From: Streptomyces yangpuensis
GTDB taxonomy: Bacteria; Actinomycetota; Actinomycetes; Streptomycetales; Streptomycetaceae
Direction of reading: 5' to 3'
Length of the DNA: 33,583 nt
Assembly (NCBI RefSeq): GCF_001005295.1
Contig: NZ_LBMK01000003.1
Location: 1,285,221-1,318,803 of the forward strand
Shown: piece after piece, positions 10,308 through 18,118 of the stretch
How positions within the stretch are numbered: position 1 is the first letter of the stretch
Layout: every line of letters starts with the position of its first letter
Program-made: the position numbers and the translations under genes
Notes under the pieces: generated by a model
The model's database searches: none
Told to the model about the DNA's origin: nothing
Seen by the model: the letters and a program-made list of their open reading frames with translations, nothing else

Positions 10308-10640
10308 ATGTTCTTGACGGTCTTCTCCGCCAGGTAGAGCCACTTGCCGATCTCCCGGTTGGTGAGCCCCTCGCTGACCATGACGAGGATCTCCTTCTCC
10401 CGCTCCGTGAAGCCGGGAAGCCCCGGGACCTGCTCGTCCTGGGGCACCTCCCCCCGCATGCGGGCCATCAGCCGGCTGGTGGCCCCGGCGTCGAGCATCG
10501 ACTGGCCCGCGGCCACCGTCCGTACGGCGGTCACCAGGTCGGTGCCGGTGATCTGCTTCAGGACGTAGCCGGAGGCCCCCGCCATCGCGGCGTCCAGGAG
10601 CGCTTCCTCGTCGTCGAACGACGTGAGCATGAGGCAGGCC
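10307..10640 (-). pseudogene. Remnant of a LuxR/NarL-type (DevR/OsdR-like) response regulator
   Basis: The minus strand encodes the middle of a response regulator. The second half of the receiver domain reads MLTSFDDEEALLDAAMAGAS then GYVLKQITGTDLVTAVRTVA. A linker follows, then most of a LuxR helix-turn-helix (FTEREKEILVMVSEGLTNRE then IGKWLYLAEKTVKNI). The first half of the receiver with the phosphorylation Asp is missing: upstream sequence in the same frame is unrelated. The last helix after KTVKN is lost, and the frame runs on into antisense of usp. It is truncated at both ends and cannot be functional as it stands. The VMLTSFDDEEALLDA and KTVKN wording is characteristic of the DevR/DosR/OsdR group. 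A histidine kinase remnant and three DosR-like boxes lie nearby. Confidence 0.8.
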
Positions 10641-10709
10641 AGCCCGCAGACAGGGCGAACGGACAGGGCCTGTCGGTCCTGACCGGACGGGGACGATTCC
10701 TGCGGCAGG

Positions 10710-10733
10710 TACCGACCGGTATACCGACCGGTC
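10710..10733. repeat. Tandem 12-bp repeat upstream of the STAS gene
   Basis: TACCGACCGGTA and TACCGACCGGTC lie back to back, just before DosR-like box 2. The unit contains ACCGGT and the junction contains GGTATACC, so the block is also partly palindromic. It could be an additional regulator site or part of the breakpoint of the response-regulator deletion. Confidence 0.6.
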
Positions 10734-10741
10734 CCTGCGAG

Positions 10742-10757
10742 AGGGACCTTCGGCCCC
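10742..10757 (+). promoter_or_regulatory. DevR/OsdR-like box 2 (upstream of the STAS gene)
   Basis: AGGGACCTTCGGCCCC lies about 112 bp before the ATG of the STAS-domain gene. It differs from box 1 only at the central position and the last base. Confidence 0.55.
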
Positions 10758-10868
10758 GTCCGGAAGGACTGCCGGGCCTTCCCGGGATGCCGCGGCAGCG
10801 GATGAACTGAGGGCGGACGGGGACGGCGCGACTCCACAGAGCCGCACGCAGCGCGGAGGACGGACGCC

Positions 10869-11195
10869 ATGACGAGCGCCTTGATCGACCTGAGGACCGT
10901 GGCACGGGACGATGACGGTCTGAGAATCGCCCTGGCCGGGGAGCTCGACTTCCACACGGCCGAGCAAGTGGGGCCCCGCCTGCGCGAACTCGCCGGATCC
11001 GGCCACCGCACCATCGTCCTGGACATGTGCGGTCTCTCCTTCTGCGACAGCGCGGGCATCGACCTCCTCACCTGCTTCAACCGCCACTGTCGAGCGGCCG
11101 GTACGCGGCTCCTGCTGTGCGACGTACCGCCCCTGGTGATCAAACCCATGCGCGTGCTCGCTGCCGACCGGGAGCTGAGGTTCGTCGTCTCGTGA
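10869..11195 (+). CDS. STAS-domain anti-sigma factor antagonist
   Basis: The 108-aa product is a single STAS domain of the SpoIIAA/RsbV type. The pattern is GLRIALAGELDFHTA, then RTIVLDMCGLSFCDSAGIDLL, in which Ser61 is the residue normally phosphorylated by a partner anti-sigma kinase. In the known partner-switching mechanism the dephosphorylated antagonist binds the anti-sigma factor and frees a sigma factor. No anti-sigma kinase gene is in this window, so the partner is elsewhere. GGAGGA ends 8 nt before the ATG. A DosR-like box lies upstream. Confidence 0.93.
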   Translation: MTSALIDLRTVARDDDGLRIALAGELDFHTAEQVGPRLRELAGSGHRTIVLDMCGLSFCDSAGIDLLTCFNRHCRAAGTRLLLCDVPPLVIKPMRVLAADRELRFVVS

Positions 11196-11241
11196 TCACG
11201 GGGGCTGCTGAAAACGGCGCCTGGAAACGGGGCTCGGGGAA

Positions 11242-11258
11242 GGGGACCGTTCGGCCCT
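11242..11258 (+). promoter_or_regulatory. DevR/OsdR-like box 3 (upstream of the PNPOx-like gene)
   Basis: GGGGACCGTTCGGCCCT lies 65-80 bp before the candidate starts of the next gene. It has a 4-nt instead of 3-nt centre compared with boxes 1 and 2 but is otherwise the same. Confidence 0.5.
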
Positions 11259-11322
11259 GTTCTCAGCGGCGGAGCGAGAGGGAGGCTGGAACATCGGAAG
11301 CCGTAGGACCGAGCGGGGCCGG

Positions 11323-11805
11323 ATGAAGGTACGGATCATGGATCAGGACGGCGAACGGCGACCCGCCGGCCGGAAGGGTGGCGCGATGTCCGCCCGCCAC
11401 ATGCGGGAGGTGGACAGGGCAGAGGCCCTGAGGCTCCTCGCCACCGTGTCACTGGGACGCATCGTCTTCACACAGCACGCACTGCCCGCCGTCCGGCCGG
11501 TGAACCACCTCGTCGAGGGCGAGGACATCATCATCCGGATCCACGAGGGCGGAGCACTGGCCTCGCTGGCGGCACCCGCCGACGTCCCGGGCGTGGTGGT
11601 GGCGTACGAAGCGGATGCCATCGACCCCGACACCCACCTCGGGTGGAGCGTCGTCGTCACCGGCTACGCGCGGGCGGTGGACGACGCCGAGGAGACCGAC
11701 CGGTACGCGGAGCTGCTGCGCCCCTGGGTGGGACAGCCGATGACCGGCACCCTGCGAATCCGCCCGGATCTCGTCACGGGTTTCCGGCTGGAGGCGGCAC
11801 CGTAG
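11323..11805 (+). CDS. Pyridoxamine 5'-phosphate oxidase-fold (flavin-binding) family protein
   Basis: This is a small split-barrel protein, 160 aa from the first ATG. It has the characteristic REVDRAEALRLLATVSLGRI then VFTQHALPAVRPVNHLVEGE. After that comes DIIIRIHEGGALASLAAPADVPGVVVAYEADAIDPDTHLGWSVVVTGYARAV. Actinobacterial relatives bind flavin or F420 and are often members of the DosR/OsdR regulon; the substrate cannot be read from sequence. Other starts are possible at 11338 (ATG with GAAGG about 8 nt upstream, the best-looking site) and 11386 (ATG just before the conserved domain), so the true protein may be 139-160 aa. A DosR-like box is upstream. Confidence 0.88.
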   Translation: MKVRIMDQDGERRPAGRKGGAMSARHMREVDRAEALRLLATVSLGRIVFTQHALPAVRPVNHLVEGEDIIIRIHEGGALASLAAPADVPGVVVAYEADAIDPDTHLGWSVVVTGYARAVDDAEETDRYAELLRPWVGQPMTGTLRIRPDLVTGFRLEAAP

Positions 11806-11871
11806 CCCACCACCCCCGCCCCGCCCCGGCTACCGAGTCGTGCCGCCGGGGCGTGCCGCCCACCGCCTTCC

Positions 11872-11967
11872 TCAGCCGCTGCGGAGCGGTGCCCGCCACA
11901 CGAGCCGGCTGCCGCCTTCCTCGGGAGTCTCCGCGGTGAAGCTCCCGCCCACGACCCGGGCCCGCTC
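11872..11967 (-). pseudogene. C-terminal remnant of a sensor histidine kinase
   Basis: The minus strand reads ERARVVGGSFTAETPEEGGS followed by RLVWRAPLRSG and a TGA stop. It is preceded directly by an in-frame stop at 11968-11970. This matches the end of a histidine kinase ATPase domain, where the last strand (GGSF..., G(S/T)RLVWRAPL) follows the G2 box. Only about 31 codons remain. With the broken response regulator 1.2 kb away it suggests a former DevS/OsdK-DevR/OsdR-like pair. The match is short and motif-based, so confidence is moderate. Confidence 0.5.
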
Positions 11968-12020
11968 TCACGGTCCTTGGTGCGGAGCCCTGACCATCGA
12001 CAGGCCGAGGGCGGGGACGA

Positions 12021-12893
12021 TCACGTCACCGGGGGCGAGGCCAGGGCGTCGAGACGGTCGAGCTGAGCCCGGCTCGGCCGGAAGCCGGCCGCGGCGACGT
12101 TCTCCTGGAGATGGGCGAGCGAGGCCGTACCGGGGATCGGCACCATGACGGGGGAGCGGGCGAGCAGCCAGGCGAGGAGGAGCTGCGGTGTCGTGGCACC
12201 GAGTTCGGCGGCGACGGCGGCGAGTTCCGCGGCCCGGCCAGGCGTTGCAGCGGCGACGGGACGCCAGGGCAGGAAGGCGATCCCCGCGGCCTCGCAGGCC
12301 TTCAGGACGGGCTCGTACTCCCGGTCCATGAGGTTGTAGCGGTTCTGCACGCTCGCGATCTCGGCCGTCCGCCGGGCCTCGGCGAGCTGTTCGACGGTGA
12401 CCTCCGACAGCCCGATGTGCCCGATCTTGCCTTCCAGCCGTAGCTCGTGGAGCGCGCCCACCTGCTCGGCGACCGGCACCTTCGGGTCGACGCGGTGCAG
12501 TTGCAGCAGGCCGATCCGCTCCGTACGCAGGCGGCGCAGTCCGTGCTCGACCTGTACGCGCAGGCTTGCCGGGTCGGCGTCGTAGGCCCACCCCTCGGGG
12601 CCCTCGGTGCGGACGACGCCCACCTTGGTGGTGACCAGCAGGCCGTCCGGGTACGGGTGCAGGGCCTCGGCGAGGAGTTCCTCGTTCGCGCCCCATCCAT
12701 AGAGGTGCGCGGTGTCGATCAGACCGACCCCCAGGGCGACGGCGCGCCGGGCCACCGCGATCGCGCCGCCCCTCGCGGCAGGAGGCCCGGTCGGCAGGCG
12801 CATGGCACCGAACCCGATCCGGGACACGGGGAGTTCACCCCCGATGGAGAACGTGCGGGCCGGGCCGCCACCGGCGGGCGTACGTGAAGTCAT
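12021..12893 (-). CDS. Aldo/keto reductase
   Basis: The 290-aa product is an AKR-fold NADPH-dependent oxidoreductase. The catalytic tetrad is present: Asp60 and Tyr65 in GLIDTAHLYG, Lys90 in LLVTTKVG and His133 in LLQLHRVD. The later GHIGLSEVTVEQL and SVQNRYNLMDRE segments and the nucleotide-binding VPIPGTASLAHLQEN are also intact. The start at 12893 is an ATG with a purine-rich GGGGGGAGA upstream; longer in-frame extensions lack one. The physiological substrate is unknown. It is transcribed leftward between the histidine kinase remnant and the protease-nuclease gene. Confidence 0.93.
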   Translation of the reverse strand: MTSRTPAGGGPARTFSIGGELPVSRIGFGAMRLPTGPPAARGGAIAVARRAVALGVGLIDTAHLYGWGANEELLAEALHPYPDGLLVTTKVGVVRTEGPEGWAYDADPASLRVQVEHGLRRLRTERIGLLQLHRVDPKVPVAEQVGALHELRLEGKIGHIGLSEVTVEQLAEARRTAEIASVQNRYNLMDREYEPVLKACEAAGIAFLPWRPVAAATPGRAAELAAVAAELGATTPQLLLAWLLARSPVMVPIPGTASLAHLQENVAAAGFRPSRAQLDRLDALASPPVT

Positions 12894-13180
12894 CGGTCTC
12901 GTCTCCCCCCTCGTCGGGGCGACGATACCCGTCCCACGCCCGCGCGTCCGGCGGAGACGGCGGGCTGCCGAGCGCATCAGCCAACGCTGGACCGCCTGCC
13001 CTGAGTGGCGCCGACGTGACCCGCCTCGCCGCCGTCCCTGTCCGCGCCGTCGGAGCCCTTCACGGGTCTCTCGCCCCGTGGCGTCACGAGAAGCAGGCTG
13101 CCGCGTACCCCGCTGGCGCGAGGACCTCACCCTCCCGCCGACCCGGCTGGCCCCGTACCCTCGGCACAGGCCCCTGTCGC

Positions 13181-15376
13181 TCAGGTCCAGGCGCCGGCGA
13201 AGTCGATCTCCTCGGCCCACTCCGGGTGGTCTATCAGCGGATTGCGGTTGCCCTGCATCTCGGCTATCGCCGCGTTGCGGTGCTGCTCGTAGACGTCCAC
13301 CGGGTGGTCCCTGTGCCAGTTCAGCAGCATCTCGAGGCCGGAACGCTGGAGTTCGCGTGCCTCGTCGCCGATCCTGCCGGGGTAGCGGAGCAGGAAGTAG
13401 AGCGTCGCCCTGGCCACCGGTCCCTTGCCCTCCGAGGGTTCGAACTTCCCCGGATCCCGGCGCCCGCAGTCGTGCCGGACGGCCTCGTCGAAGTCCGGGA
13501 AGTCGAAGTAGGGGATGTTCCCGCGGAAGCTGTTGCACGTCGACTCGCAGGCGAAGAGATGGTGCAGGTCTCCGCGCATCGGCTCCTTCTTCGCGAACCA
13601 GGACTGGGGCACGACGTGTTCGCAGTTGAAGGGCAGCGTCGCCTCCAGGAGGTCGAGCTCGGCCTCGACGGCTTCCGGGCCGGGTGCGCTCTCGTGGAGC
13701 ATGAACTCCTGCCAGCGCCCTATTCGGGCGGCCTCCACCGCCGCGTCGGCCTCCATGAGTTCCTGTGGAGTGAAGCCCGTGCCCGAATAGATGCCGTGCA
13801 GCTTCTCGTCGGGGTGCAGGTCCACCCAGGGGTAGAGCAGGCGCATCGGCTTGTACGCGGGCCGGCGCTCGTGCGTGGACTCCAGGTGCTCGGTCAGTGC
13901 GAGGCGCAGGCTGGTGGGGTTGCCGACGTGGATGCCCGCGTAGTAGGCGTCGCGCGCCGCCAGGTCCGCGGCCTCGTCGTAGTAGGGGCGGTCACTGAAG
14001 GCCGCGAGGTTGACCAGGGCGGCCGCCAGGTCCCGCTCGGCGGGCGAGTGGCCGTCGATACGTCCGATGCCGGCCGGCACCGTTACCGCGGCAGGCGATT
14101 CGGCCCGGGGCTGGAGGGCGTCGGCGCCGGTGTCCGCGTCGAGGCTGACGCTGACGCTGATGTGCAGGGGGACGTTCCAGCTGACCGATCCTGTCGTGGC
14201 GTGCTGCTCACGCCTCCCGTCCGGCGTCACGCTCTTCGGCGCCGCGCCGTTCGTCCGACCCGTCAGGACCGTGGGGACCGTCGGCGGCGAAGCCTCCACG
14301 GGATGCAGGGAGGAGCCGGACGCGAGCAGCTCCGCGCGGAGCGCCGCGGCGGTGCCGGACAGGGGGAACTGCTGGATCGTGCCGAGGATGCGGCTGACCC
14401 GCACGCCCTCGTTGGCCATCCAGTCCACCCGGTGTTCTCCCATGCTCGGATGCCAGCGGGTTCCGTCGACGGCCAGTACGTTGCCGTCGTGGTCCCTGCG
14501 GGGAGCGCCGGCGTGGTGCAGGGCCACGACCTCCCACTGGTCGTTGAACACCGGAGCACCCGAGGAGCCGTGTGCTGTGTCGGCCGAGTAGTGCACGAAG
14601 TCCTCCAGCACGTCCACGATCCGGTTGTCCCGGAGGGCGAGCTGCTTGGGCTCGCCGTTGGGGTGCTGGATGATGTTGACGAGCTCCCCGATGACGGCCT
14701 TGCCCTGGGCTTCCTTGAGCGGCAGTCGTCCGAAAGCCGTCAGCGGCTGACCGTCCTGGGAGCGTTCGGCGACCGCCACCACGGTGAAATCGAGGTCACG
14801 GTGGGTGACGAAGAAGCGGTGCGGATCGAGTGTGAAAACGACCGGAACGAGCGGCTGCCCGTCCAGGCCCGCCTGGAAGTTGAACGCGATCACTCCGGCG
14901 GCCGCTTCCTCGGCGGAGCCCAGCACGTGATTGTTCGTCATCAGCAGTGAGGGGGACACCAGGAAACCGGTCCCGTGGTGGGACGATCCGGGACTGCGGA
15001 CGGTTATCCGGCCGATCGAGCGGGCGGCGAGGAAGCCGCCTTCGAGGTAGTCGATTCCGATGAGATCATTGCGGCCCATGAACCGTTCAAGCATCAACAG
15101 GTCGGTGCCGACCAGCTCGCGGTCCAGATCCAGGCTGGTCCCGGTCGTGGCGGTCGCCGGTGTCCGCTCGATCGCCGTGGCCGTCGCCCAGTCGACGCCC
15201 AGCCGGTTCAGCCTGCTGCTGACCCGTTCCGGGGTGTCGGCGTAGAGGATGCCCTGCTGTTCGAGCGCCGCCATACGGCCGCCACGTTCTCCCGTACGGC
15301 TCGCGTAGCGCCGGCCGGCATCCTCCATCTGCTCCAGGAAACCCTTGTCAACGTGTGACAACTGCTCCACTGTCAT
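13181..15376 (-). CDS. Trypsin-like serine protease fused to an endonuclease I domain
   Basis: A 731-aa two-enzyme fusion. Residues 1-125 form a helical leader (LEQQGILYADTPERVSSRLNRLG). Residues about 126-340 are a trypsin/V8-like protease with the full triad: His150 (LLMTNNHVLG), Asp196 (HRDLDFTVV) and Ser272 (AHGSSGAPVFN). A linker of low complexity (about 345-440) follows. Residues about 445-731 are an endonuclease I (EndA/Vvn-type) domain. Its metal/catalytic motif is NCEHVVPQSWF (His587), followed by GDLHHLFACESTCNSFRGN (602-620). The closing family signature is PVDVYEQHRNAAIAEMQGNR then NPLIDHPEW. No signal peptide or membrane segment is seen, so it is probably cytoplasmic. The ATG at 15376 has GAGGAGG 8-12 nt upstream. 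Families are recognised from motifs; the combined function is inferred. Confidence 0.92.
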   Translation of the reverse strand: MTVEQLSHVDKGFLEQMEDAGRRYASRTGERGGRMAALEQQGILYADTPERVSSRLNRLGVDWATATAIERTPATATTGTSLDLDRELVGTDLLMLERFMGRNDLIGIDYLEGGFLAARSIGRITVRSPGSSHHGTGFLVSPSLLMTNNHVLGSAEEAAAGVIAFNFQAGLDGQPLVPVVFTLDPHRFFVTHRDLDFTVVAVAERSQDGQPLTAFGRLPLKEAQGKAVIGELVNIIQHPNGEPKQLALRDNRIVDVLEDFVHYSADTAHGSSGAPVFNDQWEVVALHHAGAPRRDHDGNVLAVDGTRWHPSMGEHRVDWMANEGVRVSRILGTIQQFPLSGTAAALRAELLASGSSLHPVEASPPTVPTVLTGRTNGAAPKSVTPDGRREQHATTGSVSWNVPLHISVSVSLDADTGADALQPRAESPAAVTVPAGIGRIDGHSPAERDLAAALVNLAAFSDRPYYDEAADLAARDAYYAGIHVGNPTSLRLALTEHLESTHERRPAYKPMRLLYPWVDLHPDEKLHGIYSGTGFTPQELMEADAAVEAARIGRWQEFMLHESAPGPEAVEAELDLLEATLPFNCEHVVPQSWFAKKEPMRGDLHHLFACESTCNSFRGNIPYFDFPDFDEAVRHDCGRRDPGKFEPSEGKGPVARATLYFLLRYPGRIGDEARELQRSGLEMLLNWHRDHPVDVYEQHRNAAIAEMQGNRNPLIDHPEWAEEIDFAGAWT

Positions 15377-15793
15377 TTCGGCTCGCCTCCTCGGCGGCAC
15401 CCCTCCTCTTCGGATGTCAGAGTTCCTCCCCGTTCCCCCGCCTTTCCTCCCCCCTATTTCAGTATGGGCACAGGGCGTGTGCGCCGCGCCCAGTCGGGCC
15501 GAGGGGCGGTCCGCGGTGGTTGCTGCGTCAATTTCTCGCTGCCGCGAGGAGAGGACCACCCGGTCGAGTCGGCGAGCTCGGACTCCTGCGCACCGAGCGC
15601 GTGGAGTAGCGCGCTCCGGCGGGGACAGGGCTGGTCAGCGCGAGGGCGTGCGCCGAGTGGTGGAGGGACCGGTTGCCGGGGTGTGGGCACTGGTGAAGCA
15701 TCAGATTACGGGACGTGCCGCCTCCGCATCGTCATTGCGGGATGCGCGGCGCGTCGTCCTCTGCCTGCCTGCTCGACTTCATGAGGAGTGTCC
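15377..15793. other. Divergent intergenic region, protease-nuclease / amidase
   Basis: 417 bp with no convincing gene; the plus-strand open frames here lack ribosome sites. The first 100 bp are pyrimidine-rich on the plus strand (purine-rich leader of the protease-nuclease mRNA). I could not pick a clear promoter. Confidence 0.4.
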
Positions 15794-16486
15794 ATGGAAG
15801 ACAGCCCGCTGAGTCGTCGACGGCTGTTGTGGGGTGCCGCCGGCACGGCGGGTGCGGCCCTGGCCGCCGTTGGGCTGCCCCAGCTGATGAGCCCCGAGGA
15901 GCAGGCGAAACCTGCGCTGCCGCGCCCCGGACGCAAGGCTCCCGTTGCGGCAGGGCCGCCCTCGGCCCCGCGTACCGACCCCTCGGTGGACTACGCCCCT
16001 GCCGTCTGGGTCGAAGCATCCGAGTCCAACTACACGGCCTCCGACCGCCCCGAGGCGTACCCCATCGAATACGTCGTCATTCATCTGACGACGGACACCC
16101 TGCCGGTCATGTTCGCCAAGTTCCGGGACGACGCCGAGAGGGTGTCCGCGCACTACATGATCAGCGCGACCGGCACGCGGATCGCCCAGTGCGTGCGCGA
16201 GCGCGACGTGGCCTGGCACTCGGGCAGCGTCTGGTACAACTACCGGAGCATCGGCATCGAGCACGAAGGCTGGACCGATCAGCCCGTCTACACCGACGGG
16301 ATGTACGAGGCGTCCGCCGTGCTCACGGCCACGATCTGCGCGAAGTACGACGTGCCGGTCGACCGGGACCACATCCTGGGCCATGTCGAGGTTCCGCTGT
16401 CCACGCACGACGACCCCGGGACCGTGTGGGACTGGGACAAGTACATGAACCTCGTCGGGACCGCGCGCCGGCGCATCAAGGCCTGA
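15794..16486 (+). CDS. Tat-exported N-acetylmuramoyl-L-alanine amidase (Amidase_2)
   Basis: The 230-aa product opens with a twin-arginine signal (SRRRLLWGAAGTAGAALAAVG, residues 7-27). An Ala/Pro-rich spacer precedes an Amidase_2/PGRP-fold domain from about residue 75. Likely zinc ligands and catalytic residues are His97 (YVVIHLT), His197 (DHILGHVEVP) and Asp207 (DDPG). The segments SAHYMISATGTRIAQCVRERDVAWH and YRSIGIEHEGW are typical of the family. It would cleave the amide bond between MurNAc and the stem peptide outside the membrane. ATG 15794 is chosen over GTG 15788 because AGGAG at 15784-15788 is correctly spaced only for the ATG. It is convergent with the M1 peptidase gene, with only 16 bp between the stops. 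Confidence 0.93.
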   Translation: MEDSPLSRRRLLWGAAGTAGAALAAVGLPQLMSPEEQAKPALPRPGRKAPVAAGPPSAPRTDPSVDYAPAVWVEASESNYTASDRPEAYPIEYVVIHLTTDTLPVMFAKFRDDAERVSAHYMISATGTRIAQCVRERDVAWHSGSVWYNYRSIGIEHEGWTDQPVYTDGMYEASAVLTATICAKYDVPVDRDHILGHVEVPLSTHDDPGTVWDWDKYMNLVGTARRRIKA

Positions 16487-16502
16487 CACCGCGTCGGCCC
16501 CG

Positions 16503-18011
16503 TCACGCGGGCTTGCCGTGGCCGTGGAGCCACGAGTCCCAGATCGGGTCGAGGTCCCGGCCGGCCGCGGCTTCCACGTACGCGGTGAAGTCGTCCGTCG
16601 AGGCGTGGCCGTGCCGGTGGCGCAGGGTCCAGCCCCGCACCAGGGAGCGGAAGCCCTCGTCGCCCAGGGCCTGGCGGACCTTGTGGATCACCATTGCGCC
16701 GCGTACGTACACCGGCTGGCCGGAGATGTCCGAAGCGCTCGGCGGATCGGCGGGCGGGAAGTCCCACTCGTCGTCGTCCGCGGCCTTGGCGTGGTTGCGG
16801 TCGAAGTGGTCCTGGGCACTGGCCCCGTCGTGGTCCTCGGTCCACAGCCACTCCGCGTAGGTCGCGAAACCCTCGTTGAGCCACATGTCCCGCCAGGTCC
16901 GCGGGGTCACGGAGTTGCCGAACCACTGGTGGGCCAGTTCGTGCACCACGTTGGTGGTGTGGAAGATGCCGGCCGGAATGGTCGGCCGGGTCTGCGTCTC
17001 CAGGGCGTAGGGCACGTCGGCCGCCTGATCGACGATCAGCCCGGCGGCGGCGAAGGGGTAGGGACCGAACCTCCTCTCGGCCCATTCCATGATCTCGGGG
17101 AACCGGCCGAGGACCGCTGTGTCTTCCTCGTCCATGTCCGCGGTCGTGTCCATCGCCGACACGACCGGGACGCCCGATCGGGTCCGGGATGTCCTGATGT
17201 CGTAGCTGCCGATGGCCACCGTCGCCACATGGCTGGCCATGGGCTCGGCCTGGTGCCAGTGGAAGGTGGAGCGGTCGCCGCTGGTCCGCCGGGCGCGAAG
17301 CTGCCCGTTGGAGATCGCCTGCACCCCCTTGGGGACCGTGATGGTGATGTCGTAGGAGGCCTTGTCCGAGGGGTGATGACTGCCGGGGAACCAGGACATG
17401 GAGCCCGTCGGTTCACCGAACGCGACCGCTCCCTCGGCCGTCCTCAACCAGCCCTCGCGCCACCCGTGGTCATGGGTGATCGACTCCGGCGTGCCCGCGT
17501 AGCGCACGACGCTGCGGAAGGCAGCGCCCTTCCTGAGGTGATGGCGCGGCTGCAGGGTCAGCTCCTGCCCGTCCTGGCGGACCTGCGCCGTGCCGCCGTC
17601 GACCGTGGCACCCAGCACCTCCATGCCGAGGAGGTCGAGATTGAAGGTGCTGAGGTCCGCGGTGGCCTTCGCGGTGATCTCCGCGGTGCCCTTGAGACGG
17701 CCGTTGCCGGGGTCGTAGTCCAGGGTCAGGGCGTAGTGGGTGACGTCGTAGCCGCCGTTGCCGAGCTGCGGGAAGTAGGGGTCACCGGCGCCTGCGGCAC
17801 CGGGGCGCCCGCCCCGGAACACCGTGCCGGGTGCCTTCGTCCGAGCGCTGTCCGAGCCTCGGGGGGCACCCGCCCTCGCTTCCGCGCCGGAGCCGTCCCC
17901 GGCCCCGCTGCTGCCGCGGCCGCCGGACTCCGAGCAGGCGGGGAGCACGGCGAGCAGGCCCGCGACGGCGCAGGCGGTCAGACGTCCGGAGGTCTTCACG
18001 CAGCCGATCAT
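16503..18011 (-). CDS. M1-family zinc metallopeptidase, lipoprotein
   Basis: The 502-aa product has a lipoprotein signal with lipobox LPAC (Cys26) and a Ser/Gly/Ala-rich linker to about residue 75. An M1 (gluzincin) aminopeptidase module follows. The zinc site is complete: His357-Glu358-x-x-His361 (HELAHQWFG), 18 residues, then Glu380 (LNEGFATYAEW). The exopeptidase GxMEN loop is replaced by YALETQTRP, as in actinobacterial secreted relatives, so strict aminopeptidase activity is not certain. It is smaller than full-size PepN (about 850 aa) because the C-terminal helical domain is short. The ATG at 18011 and the GTG at 17999 are both possible starts; neither has a strong ribosome site. It lies 107 bp downstream of the crt operon's last gene on the same strand. 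Confidence 0.93.
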   Translation of the reverse strand: MIGCVKTSGRLTACAVAGLLAVLPACSESGGRGSSGAGDGSGAEARAGAPRGSDSARTKAPGTVFRGGRPGAAGAGDPYFPQLGNGGYDVTHYALTLDYDPGNGRLKGTAEITAKATADLSTFNLDLLGMEVLGATVDGGTAQVRQDGQELTLQPRHHLRKGAAFRSVVRYAGTPESITHDHGWREGWLRTAEGAVAFGEPTGSMSWFPGSHHPSDKASYDITITVPKGVQAISNGQLRARRTSGDRSTFHWHQAEPMASHVATVAIGSYDIRTSRTRSGVPVVSAMDTTADMDEEDTAVLGRFPEIMEWAERRFGPYPFAAAGLIVDQAADVPYALETQTRPTIPAGIFHTTNVVHELAHQWFGNSVTPRTWRDMWLNEGFATYAEWLWTEDHDGASAQDHFDRNHAKAADDDEWDFPPADPPSASDISGQPVYVRGAMVIHKVRQALGDEGFRSLVRGWTLRHRHGHASTDDFTAYVEAAAGRDLDPIWDSWLHGHGKPA

Positions 18012-18118
18012 GACCCAGTACGTGAGCGCTCCGACCTCGCCACGCCGTGTCCGTGGCCCCTCCGGCGGCCAGCCGTGGCGACGGGGTGCACTCCGGCACC
18101 CGAAGGCGAGCGCCCATG

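Noticed and set aside
12894..13538. N-terminal extension of the aldo/keto reductase
   Set aside because: It overlaps the antisense of the protease-nuclease gene and has no family similarity; the ATG at 12893 fits the AKR start.
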